Of a stretch of DNA of 64,000 nt, positions 24,111 through 33,082 are shown one piece after another (the first letter of the stretch is position 1; each line of letters starts with the position of its first letter). The stretch comes from Candidatus Saccharimonadota bacterium (lineage in GTDB: Bacteria; Patescibacteriota; Saccharimonadia; Saccharimonadales; Saccharimonadaceae). The position numbers and the translations under genes were made by a program. The notes beneath the pieces were generated by a model. That model was given only the letters and a program-made list of their open reading frames with translations. It was not told the DNA's origin and ran no database searches. Location: NCBI GenBank assembly GCA_027450165.1, contig DAIDKE010000001.1, forward strand, positions 306,695 through 370,694, written 5' to 3'.

Positions 24111-25874
24111 GTGGCGCTCTTGACCGACGACATGCAAAACAAGCTCGTCAAGCTGTTGGTTGACGAAGGCTTGGTTGAGGCTAGCCGGCTTGAGTCGGTT
24201 GAGTCCGAGGCCGCCAAAACCAGCAAGCCGCTCTTTAGTTTACTCACCGAAGAGGGTGTGGTTGATGACGAGCTGTTGACCCATGCGATTGCCCAGGTTT
24301 CTGGTGTGCCTTACGTCAATTTAACTAACAGTTTGATTGATCAGAGCATCTTAGGCTTATTGCCCGAAGATGTGGCCGAGCGTTTTATGGCCGTACCGCT
24401 AGCTGAGGTCCAAAATCGCCTGGCGGTAGCCATGATTGACGCCAACAACGTTCAGGCAGTGGACTATCTCGCTAATCGTATCCAGCGGCCACTAAAAGTC
24501 TTTATGGCCTCAGAGACGGGCGTACGCCACGTTCTAGACCAGTATCGCACCGACCTTTCGAGTGTTGATAAAGCTGCTGAAGCATCTCAAGCCGAAGCAA
24601 CGGTCGATGAGGCTCGCGATGTGAAGGTTATTGTTCAGGATTCGCCGATTTCGCAGGCCCTAAGTAAAATTTTGGAATATGCGGTTAAGTCACGTGCGAG
24701 TGATGTTCACATTGAGCCACTCGAGAATGCTTTAAAGATTCGCTGTCGTGTTGATGGTGTCTTGCGCGAGATTATGCAGCTGCCAAAAAGCATCGAACCA
24801 GCGTTGGTTAGCCGCATAAAAATTTTATCCAACCTAAAAATTGACGAGCACCGTATTCCGCAGGATGGCGAGTTTACGGTTAAGGTGAGCAACAAAGAGG
24901 TGGACCTGCGTATTGCCATTAGTCCGGTTGTTTGGGGTGAGCAGGTGGTTATTCGTTTGCTCGATAAATCTGGCAATAGTTTTGACCTTGAACAAATGGG
25001 CTACGCCGGACGGGCACTGCGCGCTATTCGCCGTGGTATTAAGCGTCCGAACGGTATGATTCTTACCTCTGGGCCAACTGGTTCAGGTAAGTCTACGAGT
25101 CTGTATGCGCTGATTAAAGAGATCAAAGACGATACCGTCAATATTGTTACGCTTGAGGATCCAGTAGAGTACAAAATGGACGGCGTCAACCAAATTCAGG
25201 TTAATGCCGATGTTGGATTGACATTTGCCTCTGGTCTGAGATCAATTTTGCGTCAAGACCCAGACATCGTGATGGTGGGTGAGATTCGTGACTCTGAAAC
25301 GGCTAATCTGGCGGTGCAAGCAGCTTTAACCGGTCACTTGGTTTTCTCGACCCTGCACACTAATTCGGCGGCTGGTGTTTTGCCGCGCCTGCTCGATATG
25401 GGTATTGAGCCGTTTTTGATCGCCAGTACGGTCAATACAATCATTGGTCAGCGTCTGGTCCGTCGCATAGCCGCAAAACATGAGACTTATCAGTCCAGTC
25501 CTATCGAAACCCAAAATCTAACCTCAACAATTGGTTACTTGCTGCCAAAAACTAAAGAAGATGTAGCCAAGGTTTCGCAGGACTTGGGTTATAAGGACTT
25601 GCCTCTGGCCGGCCAAAGCGCTTATACTTTAGCTAGAGGTATTGACTCACCGCAAACACCAAAGGGCTACAGCGGTCGTGCCGGTATTTATGAAGTCATG
25701 GATGTCAACGCTGATATTCAAAAGCTGATTGTCGCTCGGTCGACAAGCGCCGAGATCCAGCGATTGGCCGTCAGTCAGGGTATGATTACGATGCGCCAGG
25801 ATGGCTATCTGAAATCCCTGTCGGGCATCACAACCATGGAAGAAGTTAACCGTGTGGCAGCTGATATTGCATAA
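24111..25874 (+). CDS. pilB: Type IV pilus extension ATPase PilB (no Cys zinc motif)
   Basis: A 587-aa GspE/PilB hexameric ATPase that powers pilus assembly. A GTG start at 24111 gives an N-terminal MshEN-type domain (about 1-155), then the CTE core with Walker A GPTGSGKS near residue 322, the Asp box, Walker B and the His box (LVFSTLHTNSAAG). Family members usually carry a tetracysteine zinc site before GYSGRAGIYEV. Here the corresponding segments (RRIAAKHETYQSS and SPQTPKGYSGR) contain no cysteine. The ATPase call is certain; pilus extension rather than secretion is supported by the surrounding genes. Confidence 0.93.
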   Translation: MALLTDDMQNKLVKLLVDEGLVEASRLESVESEAAKTSKPLFSLLTEEGVVDDELLTHAIAQVSGVPYVNLTNSLIDQSILGLLPEDVAERFMAVPLAEVQNRLAVAMIDANNVQAVDYLANRIQRPLKVFMASETGVRHVLDQYRTDLSSVDKAAEASQAEATVDEARDVKVIVQDSPISQALSKILEYAVKSRASDVHIEPLENALKIRCRVDGVLREIMQLPKSIEPALVSRIKILSNLKIDEHRIPQDGEFTVKVSNKEVDLRIAISPVVWGEQVVIRLLDKSGNSFDLEQMGYAGRALRAIRRGIKRPNGMILTSGPTGSGKSTSLYALIKEIKDDTVNIVTLEDPVEYKMDGVNQIQVNADVGLTFASGLRSILRQDPDIVMVGEIRDSETANLAVQAALTGHLVFSTLHTNSAAGVLPRLLDMGIEPFLIASTVNTIIGQRLVRRIAAKHETYQSSPIETQNLTSTIGYLLPKTKEDVAKVSQDLGYKDLPLAGQSAYTLARGIDSPQTPKGYSGRAGIYEVMDVNADIQKLIVARSTSAEIQRLAVSQGMITMRQDGYLKSLSGITTMEEVNRVAADIA

Positions 25875-25889
25875 AGGGGTGGAAATAAA

Positions 25890-26960
25890 ATGAACAATCA
25901 ACAACTGAGAATCGAAGTTTTACTAGAAGAGGTGGTTCGTCGCCACGCCTCCGACCTTCATTTGCAAGTCGGTACGCCGCCAATGCTGCGCATCGATGGT
26001 TCGCTGACGCCGGTGCCGGGTTATAACCCGCTTGATGAGCCGTCGATTGAAACGCTAATTTTTGCGATTCTCGATCAAGAACAGCGTCAGATTCTTCTTA
26101 AAGATAAAGAGTTTGACTTTAGTTTTGCCTTTGGCACGCTAGGCCGTTTTCGAGTTAACGCTTTTCACGAGCGCGGTAACTTAGCGGCCGCTTTGCGATT
26201 GATTCCGAATAAAATTAAATCAGTAACCGAGTTAGGCCTGCCGAACGTGGTGATGAACTTCGCGAGTTATCCGCGTGGTTTGGTCTTGGTGACTGGTCCT
26301 ACTGGTAGCGGTAAGTCGACAACGCTAGCCGCCTTGGTCGACAAGATTAATAGTGAGCGCTCACACCACATTATTACGATTGAAGACCCAATTGAGTTTA
26401 CGCATAAGTCTAAAAAGTCAGTTGTGGTGCAGCGCGAAGTTCACTACGACACCTATAGTTTCTCGGCGGCTCTGCGCTCTAGCTTGCGTGAAGACCCTGA
26501 TGTGGTGTTGATTGGTGAGATGCGTGACCTTGAGACAATTTCGGCGGCGATTACGATTGCCGAAACTGGACACTTGGTCTTTGCCACACTACACACCAAC
26601 AGCGCCGCACAATCAATCGACCGTATGATTGACGTCTTCCCGCCGCACCAGCAACCACAAATTAGGGCTCAGCTATCCAATATTTTGATGGCCATTGTCT
26701 CACAACGACTTGTGCCGGCGATTGGTGGCGGGCGAGTAGCGGCTGCTGAAATTCTAGTTGCCAACTCGGCTGTCCGGAATATTATTCGCGAAGGCAAGGC
26801 TCACCAGCTTGATGCCGTTATTCAGACCGGTGCCGACCAGGGTATGCAAACGATGGACCGCACGCTGGTTAACCTGGTGCAGAGCGGTACCGTAACCTAC
26901 GATAGTGCTCGTGAGTTCGCCGTTGATCTAGCGGAATTTGAAAGACTGGTAAGGGGATAG
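25890..26960 (+). CDS. pilT: Type IV pilus retraction ATPase PilT
   Basis: A 356-aa ATPase with the PilT N-domain (ASDLHLQVGTPPMLRIDG), Walker A GPTGSGKST near residue 137, the Asp box, LIGEMRDLETI (Walker B) and the retraction motif region AEILVANSAVRNIIREGK. The last resembles the AIRNLIRE motif required for retraction. GGGG lies before the ATG. It depolymerises the pilus, giving twitching and DNA uptake. The pilC GTG follows its stop directly. Confidence 0.93.
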   Translation: MNNQQLRIEVLLEEVVRRHASDLHLQVGTPPMLRIDGSLTPVPGYNPLDEPSIETLIFAILDQEQRQILLKDKEFDFSFAFGTLGRFRVNAFHERGNLAAALRLIPNKIKSVTELGLPNVVMNFASYPRGLVLVTGPTGSGKSTTLAALVDKINSERSHHIITIEDPIEFTHKSKKSVVVQREVHYDTYSFSAALRSSLREDPDVVLIGEMRDLETISAAITIAETGHLVFATLHTNSAAQSIDRMIDVFPPHQQPQIRAQLSNILMAIVSQRLVPAIGGGRVAAAEILVANSAVRNIIREGKAHQLDAVIQTGADQGMQTMDRTLVNLVQSGTVTYDSAREFAVDLAEFERLVRG

Positions 26961-28172
26961 GTGAAAAATTTTAGCTACGAAGCGCGCGACCGCGCCACCA
27001 ACAAGATTGTGAAGTCGACCGTGCAGGCCGATAGTGAATCAGCGGCGGCACATTTGTTGGTTGAACAAGGCTTCGTACCACTAAATATCAAAGAGGCTAC
27101 TGAAGGTGGCTGGCTGGGCAAGCTCAGTGGCCGGGTTGGCACTAAGGATAAGATTGTCTTTACGCGTCAGCTGGCGACACTGATTGGTGCCGGCTTGCCA
27201 CTTAGTCAAAGCCTGCACACGGTGCTAGAGCAGACCGAAAACAAGCAGCTTCAGACTGTCATTCAGGATATAACCGGTTCAGTCGAGGGCGGCAAGTCGC
27301 TGTCGGTGTCATTTTCTAAGCACAAAGATATTTTTGATGACGTGTTTATTTCGCTAGTAGCTGCCGGTGAGGTTTCTGGTACGCTGGATGACGCCCTGCT
27401 GCGCGTGGCTACACAACAAGAAAAAGATGCCGACACGATGAGCCGTATTCGTGGTGCTCTAACTTATCCGGTTATCGTGCTGGTGGTAATCGTGGCGGTG
27501 ATGGCCTTTATGCTATTTACGGTTGTGCCTCAAGTGCAAAAACTATATGAAAGCCTGCACAAGCCTTTGCCGATACTAACTCAGATCATGGTCAATGTGG
27601 CGACATTTACCGAGCAATTTTGGTGGCTGGTGCTGATAGTAATTGCTTTGGTGGTTTACTTCGGTGCTCAATACATTCGTACGGAGTCTGGTCGTCGTTT
27701 TATGGACGCCCTGAAGCTCAATGCACCGTTTTTTAAGGGCATGTTTCGCAAGCTTTATATGGCTAGGTTCACGCGTACCGGGCAGACTCTGCTAGCAACC
27801 GGTGTTAGCATGCTTGATATGCTAAAAATCACCGAGACCGCTGTTAATAACAGTGTCATTAGTCAAGCAATCGCCCGAGCCGCCGACAAGGTAAAGGGCG
27901 GCAAGGCGCTGTCGGAGGCCCTGAAGCCAGAAGACGTTATCTTATCATTAGTCCCGCAGATGATTAGTATTGGTGAGCAATCCGGTAAAATCGATGAAAT
28001 GATGGGCAAGGCGGCTCAGGTGTACGAAGATGAGCTTGATGAAGAAGTCCGCACAATTTCGACAGCAATTGAGCCGGTGCTGATGGTGGTATTGGCGGTC
28101 GTAGCCGGCGGTATGGTGGGTGCAATTCTATTTCCAATCTACAGCCTAGTCAATAACTTGGGGGCGAAATAG
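26961..28172 (+). CDS. pilC: Type IV pilus platform protein PilC
   Basis: A 403-aa GspF/PilC inner-membrane platform protein. It has two tandem T2SSF domains, each with conserved motifs (FTRQLATLIGAGLPLSQSL; ARFTRTGQTLLATGVSMLD), and hydrophobic helices near residues 170-192, 220-242 and 375-398. The start is GTG at 26961, immediately after the pilT stop. It couples the ATPases to pilin polymerisation. Confidence 0.92.
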   Translation: MKNFSYEARDRATNKIVKSTVQADSESAAAHLLVEQGFVPLNIKEATEGGWLGKLSGRVGTKDKIVFTRQLATLIGAGLPLSQSLHTVLEQTENKQLQTVIQDITGSVEGGKSLSVSFSKHKDIFDDVFISLVAAGEVSGTLDDALLRVATQQEKDADTMSRIRGALTYPVIVLVVIVAVMAFMLFTVVPQVQKLYESLHKPLPILTQIMVNVATFTEQFWWLVLIVIALVVYFGAQYIRTESGRRFMDALKLNAPFFKGMFRKLYMARFTRTGQTLLATGVSMLDMLKITETAVNNSVISQAIARAADKVKGGKALSEALKPEDVILSLVPQMISIGEQSGKIDEMMGKAAQVYEDELDEEVRTISTAIEPVLMVVLAVVAGGMVGAILFPIYSLVNNLGAK

Positions 28173-28262
28173 AAGATTATAGACAAGCGTGGATATATAA
28201 GTTACTATAAACTTAAGCATATTCGCTTGGTAAGTTCATTCGAAAGGTGGGAAAGGACTCCT

Positions 28263-28769
28263 ATGAACAAACAAAAAACTAGTAAAGGATTTACAATCAT
28301 CGAGGTCGTTTTGGTTCTGGCAATTGCCGGACTAATCTTCTTGATGGTATTTATTGCTCTGCCAACGCTTCAGAAAAGCCAGCGTGATACGCAGCGCAAG
28401 AGTGATCTCTCGCGTATTGAGACACAGATTACTTCCTACGAGAACAGTAACCGTAGCGCCGTACCAACGAGCCTAATTACGTTCCCAGCCGGCGGACATT
28501 CTTTTGTCTATAATTACTTAGGCAAAAACTCTAATACTGTCTCAGGTAGCGATTTCCAAGACCCATCAACTGGTCAGGGATACACCTTCTTGGCTGCGGG
28601 TACACAACCAAGTAGCGTTGGTCAAATTGGCTATCAGTCGGGTGTGGTTTGTGGTACCGATGGTGCTTTTGCCAGCTCCGACAATGGCTATACCGCTCAG
28701 CCAAAGAACTATGCAATCGAGATTTATCTTGAGGGTCAGGCTGTTCCTTACTGCGCCGACAACCGATAA
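28263..28769 (+). CDS. Major-type prepilin
   Basis: A 168-aa type IV pilin precursor. The leader MNKQKTSKG ends in the Gly before the cleavage site and is followed by FTIIEVVLVLAIAGLIF, with Glu at mature position 5 as required. The rest is a soluble globular domain with two cysteines (VVCGTDG and VPYCADN) that may form the C-terminal D-loop disulphide. AAAGGA precedes the ATG. It has a separate leader of about 90 nt after pilC and a strong terminator afterwards, consistent with high separate expression. Confidence 0.9.
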   Translation: MNKQKTSKGFTIIEVVLVLAIAGLIFLMVFIALPTLQKSQRDTQRKSDLSRIETQITSYENSNRSAVPTSLITFPAGGHSFVYNYLGKNSNTVSGSDFQDPSTGQGYTFLAAGTQPSSVGQIGYQSGVVCGTDGAFASSDNGYTAQPKNYAIEIYLEGQAVPYCADNR

Positions 28770-28787
28770 GCTTTAGGTTATCAAATT

Positions 28788-28818
28788 AACACGTCCGCCT
28801 ACGCTGCGGACGTGTTTT
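28788..28818 (+). terminator. Terminator after the major prepilin gene
   Basis: An 11-bp stem AACACGTCCGC/GCGGACGTGTT with a 7-nt loop, then TT. The -10 box of pilD lies only 5 nt further on. Confidence 0.85.
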
Positions 28819-28822
28819 AGTG

Positions 28823-28828
28823 TATGAT
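28823..28828 (+). promoter_or_regulatory. -10 box of a leaderless promoter (pilD)
   Basis: TATGAT is followed by 7 nt and the ATG at 28836. It overlaps the upstream in-frame ATG at 28824, so 28836 is the real start. Confidence 0.65.
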
Positions 28829-28835
28829 GGGTTAT

Positions 28836-29714
28836 ATGGTTACGGTTATTACTTATATAGCCCTGGTGCTTGTTGGATTGATACTCGGAAGTTTTTCTGG
28901 GGCAACCGTCTGGCGTCTGCGGGCACGTCAGCTTCGCGACGACAAGGCCGAGGGCTTGGCGGTGAATGCCAAAGAATATCAAAAACTTACGCCGCTGCTC
29001 GAGAAATCATTGGCAAAAGATCGCTCACGCTGCCTGCATTGTGGCTATGAGCTAAAGTGGTACGACTTGATTCCACTACTAAGTTGGCTGAGCCTGGGCG
29101 GTAAATGCCGTAAATGCCGTAAGCCGATTGGCTATTTCGAGCCATTGATTGAAATTGGCGTCGCGGTATTCTTTGTGCTTTCGTACGCCTTTTGGCCAAA
29201 TGGTTTTGGGACACCGCTGCAAATAACCCAATTTGTCGTCTGGCTCATTACCGGTGTTGGTTTGGCGATTTTGTTCGCCTATGATTTCAAATGGTCACTC
29301 TTGCCAAATAGGGTGATGTTCGTGGTGATCGGCCTGGGTGTCGTCGTTGCGGCGCTAGATGTTGCTATGGCCAATGATTTGTTTGCGGCAATAGCGTCAA
29401 TTCTTTGGTCGGCATTTATCTTGGGTGGTATTTACGCCATTATTTATTTAGTATCGCGCGGTAAGTGGATTGGGTTTGGTGACGTCAAGCTCGGCTTGGC
29501 GCTGGGGCTGCTTTTGGCGGACTGGCAATTGGCTTTCTTGGCTCTTTTTGCGGCTAACTTTATCGGCTGCTTGATAGTATTACCGCTGATGATGCTACAC
29601 AAACTTAAACCAACCTCTAGGATTCCATTTGGGCCGCTTCTCATTGTCGGGGCTATCGTGGCGCAGCTGTTTGGCCGCTACGTTTTAGACTGGTACTTTG
29701 GTCTAACTTTTTAA
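28836..29714 (+). CDS. pilD: Prepilin peptidase PilD (A24 aspartyl protease)
   Basis: A 292-aa polytopic membrane enzyme that cleaves prepilin leaders and N-methylates the new N-terminus. The N-terminal methylase-type domain has GSFSGATVWRLR and two CxxC pairs (CLHCGYE and CRKCRKP) that bind zinc in this family. The protease aspartates lie in FAYDFKWSLLPN and GFGDVKLGLALG. About eight membrane helices are visible. It is leaderless from the -10 box at 28823 and serves the pilin and minor pilins around it. Confidence 0.93.
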   Translation: MVTVITYIALVLVGLILGSFSGATVWRLRARQLRDDKAEGLAVNAKEYQKLTPLLEKSLAKDRSRCLHCGYELKWYDLIPLLSWLSLGGKCRKCRKPIGYFEPLIEIGVAVFFVLSYAFWPNGFGTPLQITQFVVWLITGVGLAILFAYDFKWSLLPNRVMFVVIGLGVVVAALDVAMANDLFAAIASILWSAFILGGIYAIIYLVSRGKWIGFGDVKLGLALGLLLADWQLAFLALFAANFIGCLIVLPLMMLHKLKPTSRIPFGPLLIVGAIVAQLFGRYVLDWYFGLTF

Positions 29715-29739
29715 CCGACACTACCGACAACGCTTATGC

Positions 29740-29745
29740 TATAAT
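29740..29745 (+). promoter_or_regulatory. -10 box of a near-leaderless promoter (minor pilin operon)
   Basis: TATAAT with 9 nt to the ATG at 29755; the -35 is weak. Confidence 0.6.
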
Positions 29746-29754
29746 AATGGCAGT

Positions 29755-30531
29755 ATGAGCCCTGTTAGAGACGCTGGTTTTACCCTTATCGAAACGATGC
29801 TGTTTCTGGCGATTACAGGCCTGATGGTCGCCGGTATGTTAGCTGGCTCGTGGGTCTCGATTAATTCGCAGCGCTATCGCGACGCCATCACATCTTTGCA
29901 GTCAGAAATTCAAAGCCAATATTCTCAAGTACAAAATAGCTCTAATGATATTGGGTCAAATTTCACTTGCAACAGCCAAGCCCAGGTGTCGGCCGGTACA
30001 ACCGAACGCGGCCAGTCTAGTTGCTACATTCTGGGGCGCTATCTATATTCGACGGACGGGTCAACGATCCATGAAACTACAGTCATTGGCTATATTGCCA
30101 GCGCCGATGAAGCCAAGTTAAATTCAACGTTGGCCGATTATACGGCGCTAACCAGTTACTACACGCTGAATACCTTGTCTAATTCAAATAATGTAGTATC
30201 TTATGGCACCAGCGACTATACGCCGCAGTGGGGGGCGACACTGAAGTCATTTACCTCAGGCGCTGGTTATAGCACATTCTCGTTATTAATTGTTCGTTCG
30301 CCGACCAGCGGCACTGTTCGAACCTTCGTTGATCCGCAGCATGCGCTTGACCCTAACCCGACCAACCTAAAAAGTCTCATTAAGCAAGCCTTTGTAGTTC
30401 CGCTCAATCTTTGTGTGAACGGCGGCAACAATTACGGACCAATAACCGACATTCAGGTCGTCGCCAATGCGGCGAATGCCAATGGCGTTCAATCTCTTGG
30501 TGATGCGGAGGCTGGTAATCCATGCAATTAA
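29755..30531 (+). CDS. Minor pilin-like protein 1
   Basis: A 258-aa protein with a type III signal: short leader MSPVRDAG then FTLIETMLFLAITGLMVAG with Glu5. The soluble region is rich in Ser, Thr, Tyr and Asn and has cysteines (FTCNSQ, SSCYIL, LCVNGG, NPCN). First of four overlapping or adjacent pilin-like genes, probably the priming/tip complex of the pilus. The following gene starts 10 nt before its stop. Confidence 0.8.
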   Translation: MSPVRDAGFTLIETMLFLAITGLMVAGMLAGSWVSINSQRYRDAITSLQSEIQSQYSQVQNSSNDIGSNFTCNSQAQVSAGTTERGQSSCYILGRYLYSTDGSTIHETTVIGYIASADEAKLNSTLADYTALTSYYTLNTLSNSNNVVSYGTSDYTPQWGATLKSFTSGAGYSTFSLLIVRSPTSGTVRTFVDPQHALDPNPTNLKSLIKQAFVVPLNLCVNGGNNYGPITDIQVVANAANANGVQSLGDAEAGNPCN

Positions 30532-31139
30532 CCCGTGGTCATAGCCGTGGTGATACATTAATCGAAGTATTATTCGCGATATCAGTATTCAGCATGGTTG
30601 TAGTTAGTGCGGTAGCAATTATGAACAAGGGTATGGAAGCCGCGCAGCGAACTCTGAGTATAACAGTCACGCGGCAGCTAATCGACACTCAGGCGCAAAT
30701 TCTACGCATGGCACATGACTCTTATATTGCTCAGTATCCATCTGCTGGCTACACCGGCCTGGCGGCTACGTACAATACGATTGAATCAGCAACTTATTCA
30801 AGCGCCAATCCGGGCTCGGATTTTATAGGCAGTACAACCTGTCCAGCTAATGTAAAGCGGGGCACTACGAGTAGTTTTGTGCTCAATCCAACTAACCCAA
30901 CTCAGTTAATCACCGTCGATACCAACCTTAATCCGAGCGGCTATCCTTTAATATCCGACACTCCGTCTATTAGTGTTCAGGGCATTTGGATTGAGGCCGT
31001 GCGCAAAAATGCTAACACGACCGATACCCCGATTGGCTATATTGATTTCCATATTAATGCCTGCTGGCCGGGACCCGGTAGTGATGTTCCGTTAACTTTA
31101 GGCACAATTGTGAGGCTATATGAACCAAAAGCCAACTAG
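30522..31139 (+). CDS. Minor pilin-like protein 2
   Basis: A 205-aa protein beginning MQLTRGHSRGDTLIEVLFAI; Gly before DTLIEV gives the prepilin cleavage site with Glu5 and a 20-residue hydrophobic helix. The first mature residue would be Asp instead of Phe, which is unusual. The start overlaps the preceding gene by 10 nt. It resembles PilV/GspI-type minor pilins in size. Confidence 0.75.
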   Translation: MQLTRGHSRGDTLIEVLFAISVFSMVVVSAVAIMNKGMEAAQRTLSITVTRQLIDTQAQILRMAHDSYIAQYPSAGYTGLAATYNTIESATYSSANPGSDFIGSTTCPANVKRGTTSSFVLNPTNPTQLITVDTNLNPSGYPLISDTPSISVQGIWIEAVRKNANTTDTPIGYIDFHINACWPGPGSDVPLTLGTIVRLYEPKAN

Positions 31140-31845
31140 CACCAATAAGTCCGAGGGCTTTACTTTAATTGAACTTCTATTAGCAATGGCCTTTGTGGCA
31201 ACGCTGCTCCTAGCTATAGCCGTCACCGTTATTCAGATGAGCTTAGTCTATACCCATGGTTTGATGCTGACGTCGATTAATAAAGCGGCCCGAACCATCA
31301 GTAGCTCGTTAACTAGTGATATACAGAATTCATCATCGATCGATCTTACGAAGCAGCTGGTTGATAATTCGGGTAACGGCGGGCGGCTGTGCTTGAATGG
31401 CTACACTTACGTTTGGAACCTAAATGGCTCTAACCAAAATCAATATGCCAGCGTTGACGGAACAATTGTGCCGCCGATTAGTTTGGCTAAGGTTGCCGAC
31501 CCCGGTGCGTCATACTGTTCACCGTCCAATCGCAATTCGACGATACCTTATTCTAGTAGTTCGCCTCAGAATGATGTTGAGCTGCTCGACGATGGATCGC
31601 ATGACCTTGTCTTACAAAAAGTGACTGTTACTAAGCCAATCACCGATCCTGCCACCCAAGAATCGCTCTATATTATCTATTTCGTTCTAAGCACTAATTC
31701 GGGCTCTGACATCCTGAAGCCTGGTACGACTAATAATCCAAACTCCTATTACATATGTACGCCGCCATCAATAGCCGTCGGTGATGCCAATCGCTGTGCG
31801 GTTCAGGAATTCACTATTGCGGTCCGCGCGGGCAGTGGGGGATAA
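31120..31845 (+). CDS. Minor pilin-like protein 3 (PilW/GspJ-like)
   Basis: A 241-aa protein with leader MNQKPTSTNKSEG and then FTLIELLLAMAFVATLLLAI, a textbook prepilin helix with Glu5. A large beta-rich domain follows. It starts 20 nt before the stop of the preceding gene, so it is translationally coupled. Size and place in the operon fit PilW/GspJ-type components. Confidence 0.8.
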   Translation: MNQKPTSTNKSEGFTLIELLLAMAFVATLLLAIAVTVIQMSLVYTHGLMLTSINKAARTISSSLTSDIQNSSSIDLTKQLVDNSGNGGRLCLNGYTYVWNLNGSNQNQYASVDGTIVPPISLAKVADPGASYCSPSNRNSTIPYSSSSPQNDVELLDDGSHDLVLQKVTVTKPITDPATQESLYIIYFVLSTNSGSDILKPGTTNNPNSYYICTPPSIAVGDANRCAVQEFTIAVRAGSGG

Positions 31846-31853
31846 TAACGGAT

Positions 31854-33077
31854 ATGGTTAGACGAGGTTCACAACAACTTAACGAACGCGGCGCTGTATC
31901 ACTGTTTGTGGTTATTTTTACCGCGCTGTTGCTGATAGTGATAACAGTTAGCTTTATTACTCTAATGATTAGCGACCAAGAGCAGGCTAGCCAGGCTGAT
32001 GTGTCCCAGAGTGCCTACGATGCCTCGCAGGCCGGCACCGAAGATGCCAAGCGACTACTGCTTATTAAGGAACAGTGTGACGCTGGTTCGCCAAATATTC
32101 CGGCTTCGGCCTGTACGGCGGCTAACTCAGTTGACTGGAACAGCAGTGATCCGAGCTGCGATATGGTCCAAGTTGGTCTTGGTTTACAGCCATTGACATG
32201 GGCGGGCAATGGAACATCGGTGCAAACGTCGACCACTGATACCTCGGGCAAGAGCTATGACCAAGCCTATACGTGCGTCAAGATACAGCTTAAAACAACT
32301 GATTACGAGGCGGCGCTACAGGCAAATGAGTCGGTCGTAACGCCGGTCGTGCCAGATTCTGGTCGTAACTATAATTTCGTGAAGGTATCGTGGTATACCC
32401 AAGATGACCTTAATTCGTCAACTACCGGCACGAGCAACATATCTATGCCGGGCGCCATCGGCACAACCCTACCACTGTATAGTTTATCGAGCTGGTCTAA
32501 CAATCGTCCACCGGTTCTTAGGTTTCAGTTTATGCAAATGAGCAGCAACGGTACCACGCTTGGACAATTTGATAATAACGGCCCTGGCAATCAAAGCGAC
32601 GATAGCACTGTTTTTCTATATCCGCAGCCGTCCGGCGCAGTCGTCGTGATGATTGGCGCCGATTCACGACGCAGTTCACCAACAAATTTGCAGAGCGCGA
32701 AGTGTACTAATCTGACGATTAACAATGTTTATTCATGTTCGGCAATTATTCAATTACCAGACCCGGTAGGCGGCGGTACTAGAGTGGGCGCTTTTGCTAG
32801 GTTAACTAGTTACTACAGCGGCGCGCATGTCAGCTTTAGCCTTTACGACGGTAATCCAGCGCCAAATGATGCTAACCTGGTCAAACTAAGTGGCGTTGAA
32901 CCAGAAATCGACTCAACCGGGCGCACGGCTGATCTATTTAGGCGCGTCGTTACTAGGGTTTCATTGAGCAGCACCGGCTTTCCTTATCCAATGGCGACCG
33001 TTGAGCTTGCTGGTAATTTGTGTAAAGACTTTAGTGTTACCGACACTAGCTATATACCTGGTACCTGTACACCGTAA
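31854..33077 (+). CDS. PilX-like pilus-operon protein with N-terminal membrane anchor
   Basis: A 407-aa protein. Residues about 13-38 form one membrane helix (GAVSLFVVIFTALLLIVITV) preceded by a basic start, as in PilX/GspK-type proteins, but the Glu5 of prepilins is missing (GAVSLF). After it comes SDQEQASQADVSQSAYDASQAG, reminiscent of the post-helix region of PilX. The large extracellular part has several cysteines. Last gene of the minor-pilin operon; it ends 5 nt from the convergent recombinase gene. Confidence 0.65.
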   Translation: MVRRGSQQLNERGAVSLFVVIFTALLLIVITVSFITLMISDQEQASQADVSQSAYDASQAGTEDAKRLLLIKEQCDAGSPNIPASACTAANSVDWNSSDPSCDMVQVGLGLQPLTWAGNGTSVQTSTTDTSGKSYDQAYTCVKIQLKTTDYEAALQANESVVTPVVPDSGRNYNFVKVSWYTQDDLNSSTTGTSNISMPGAIGTTLPLYSLSSWSNNRPPVLRFQFMQMSSNGTTLGQFDNNGPGNQSDDSTVFLYPQPSGAVVVMIGADSRRSSPTNLQSAKCTNLTINNVYSCSAIIQLPDPVGGGTRVGAFARLTSYYSGAHVSFSLYDGNPAPNDANLVKLSGVEPEIDSTGRTADLFRRVVTRVSLSSTGFPYPMATVELAGNLCKDFSVTDTSYIPGTCTP

Positions 33078-33082
33078 AAAAC

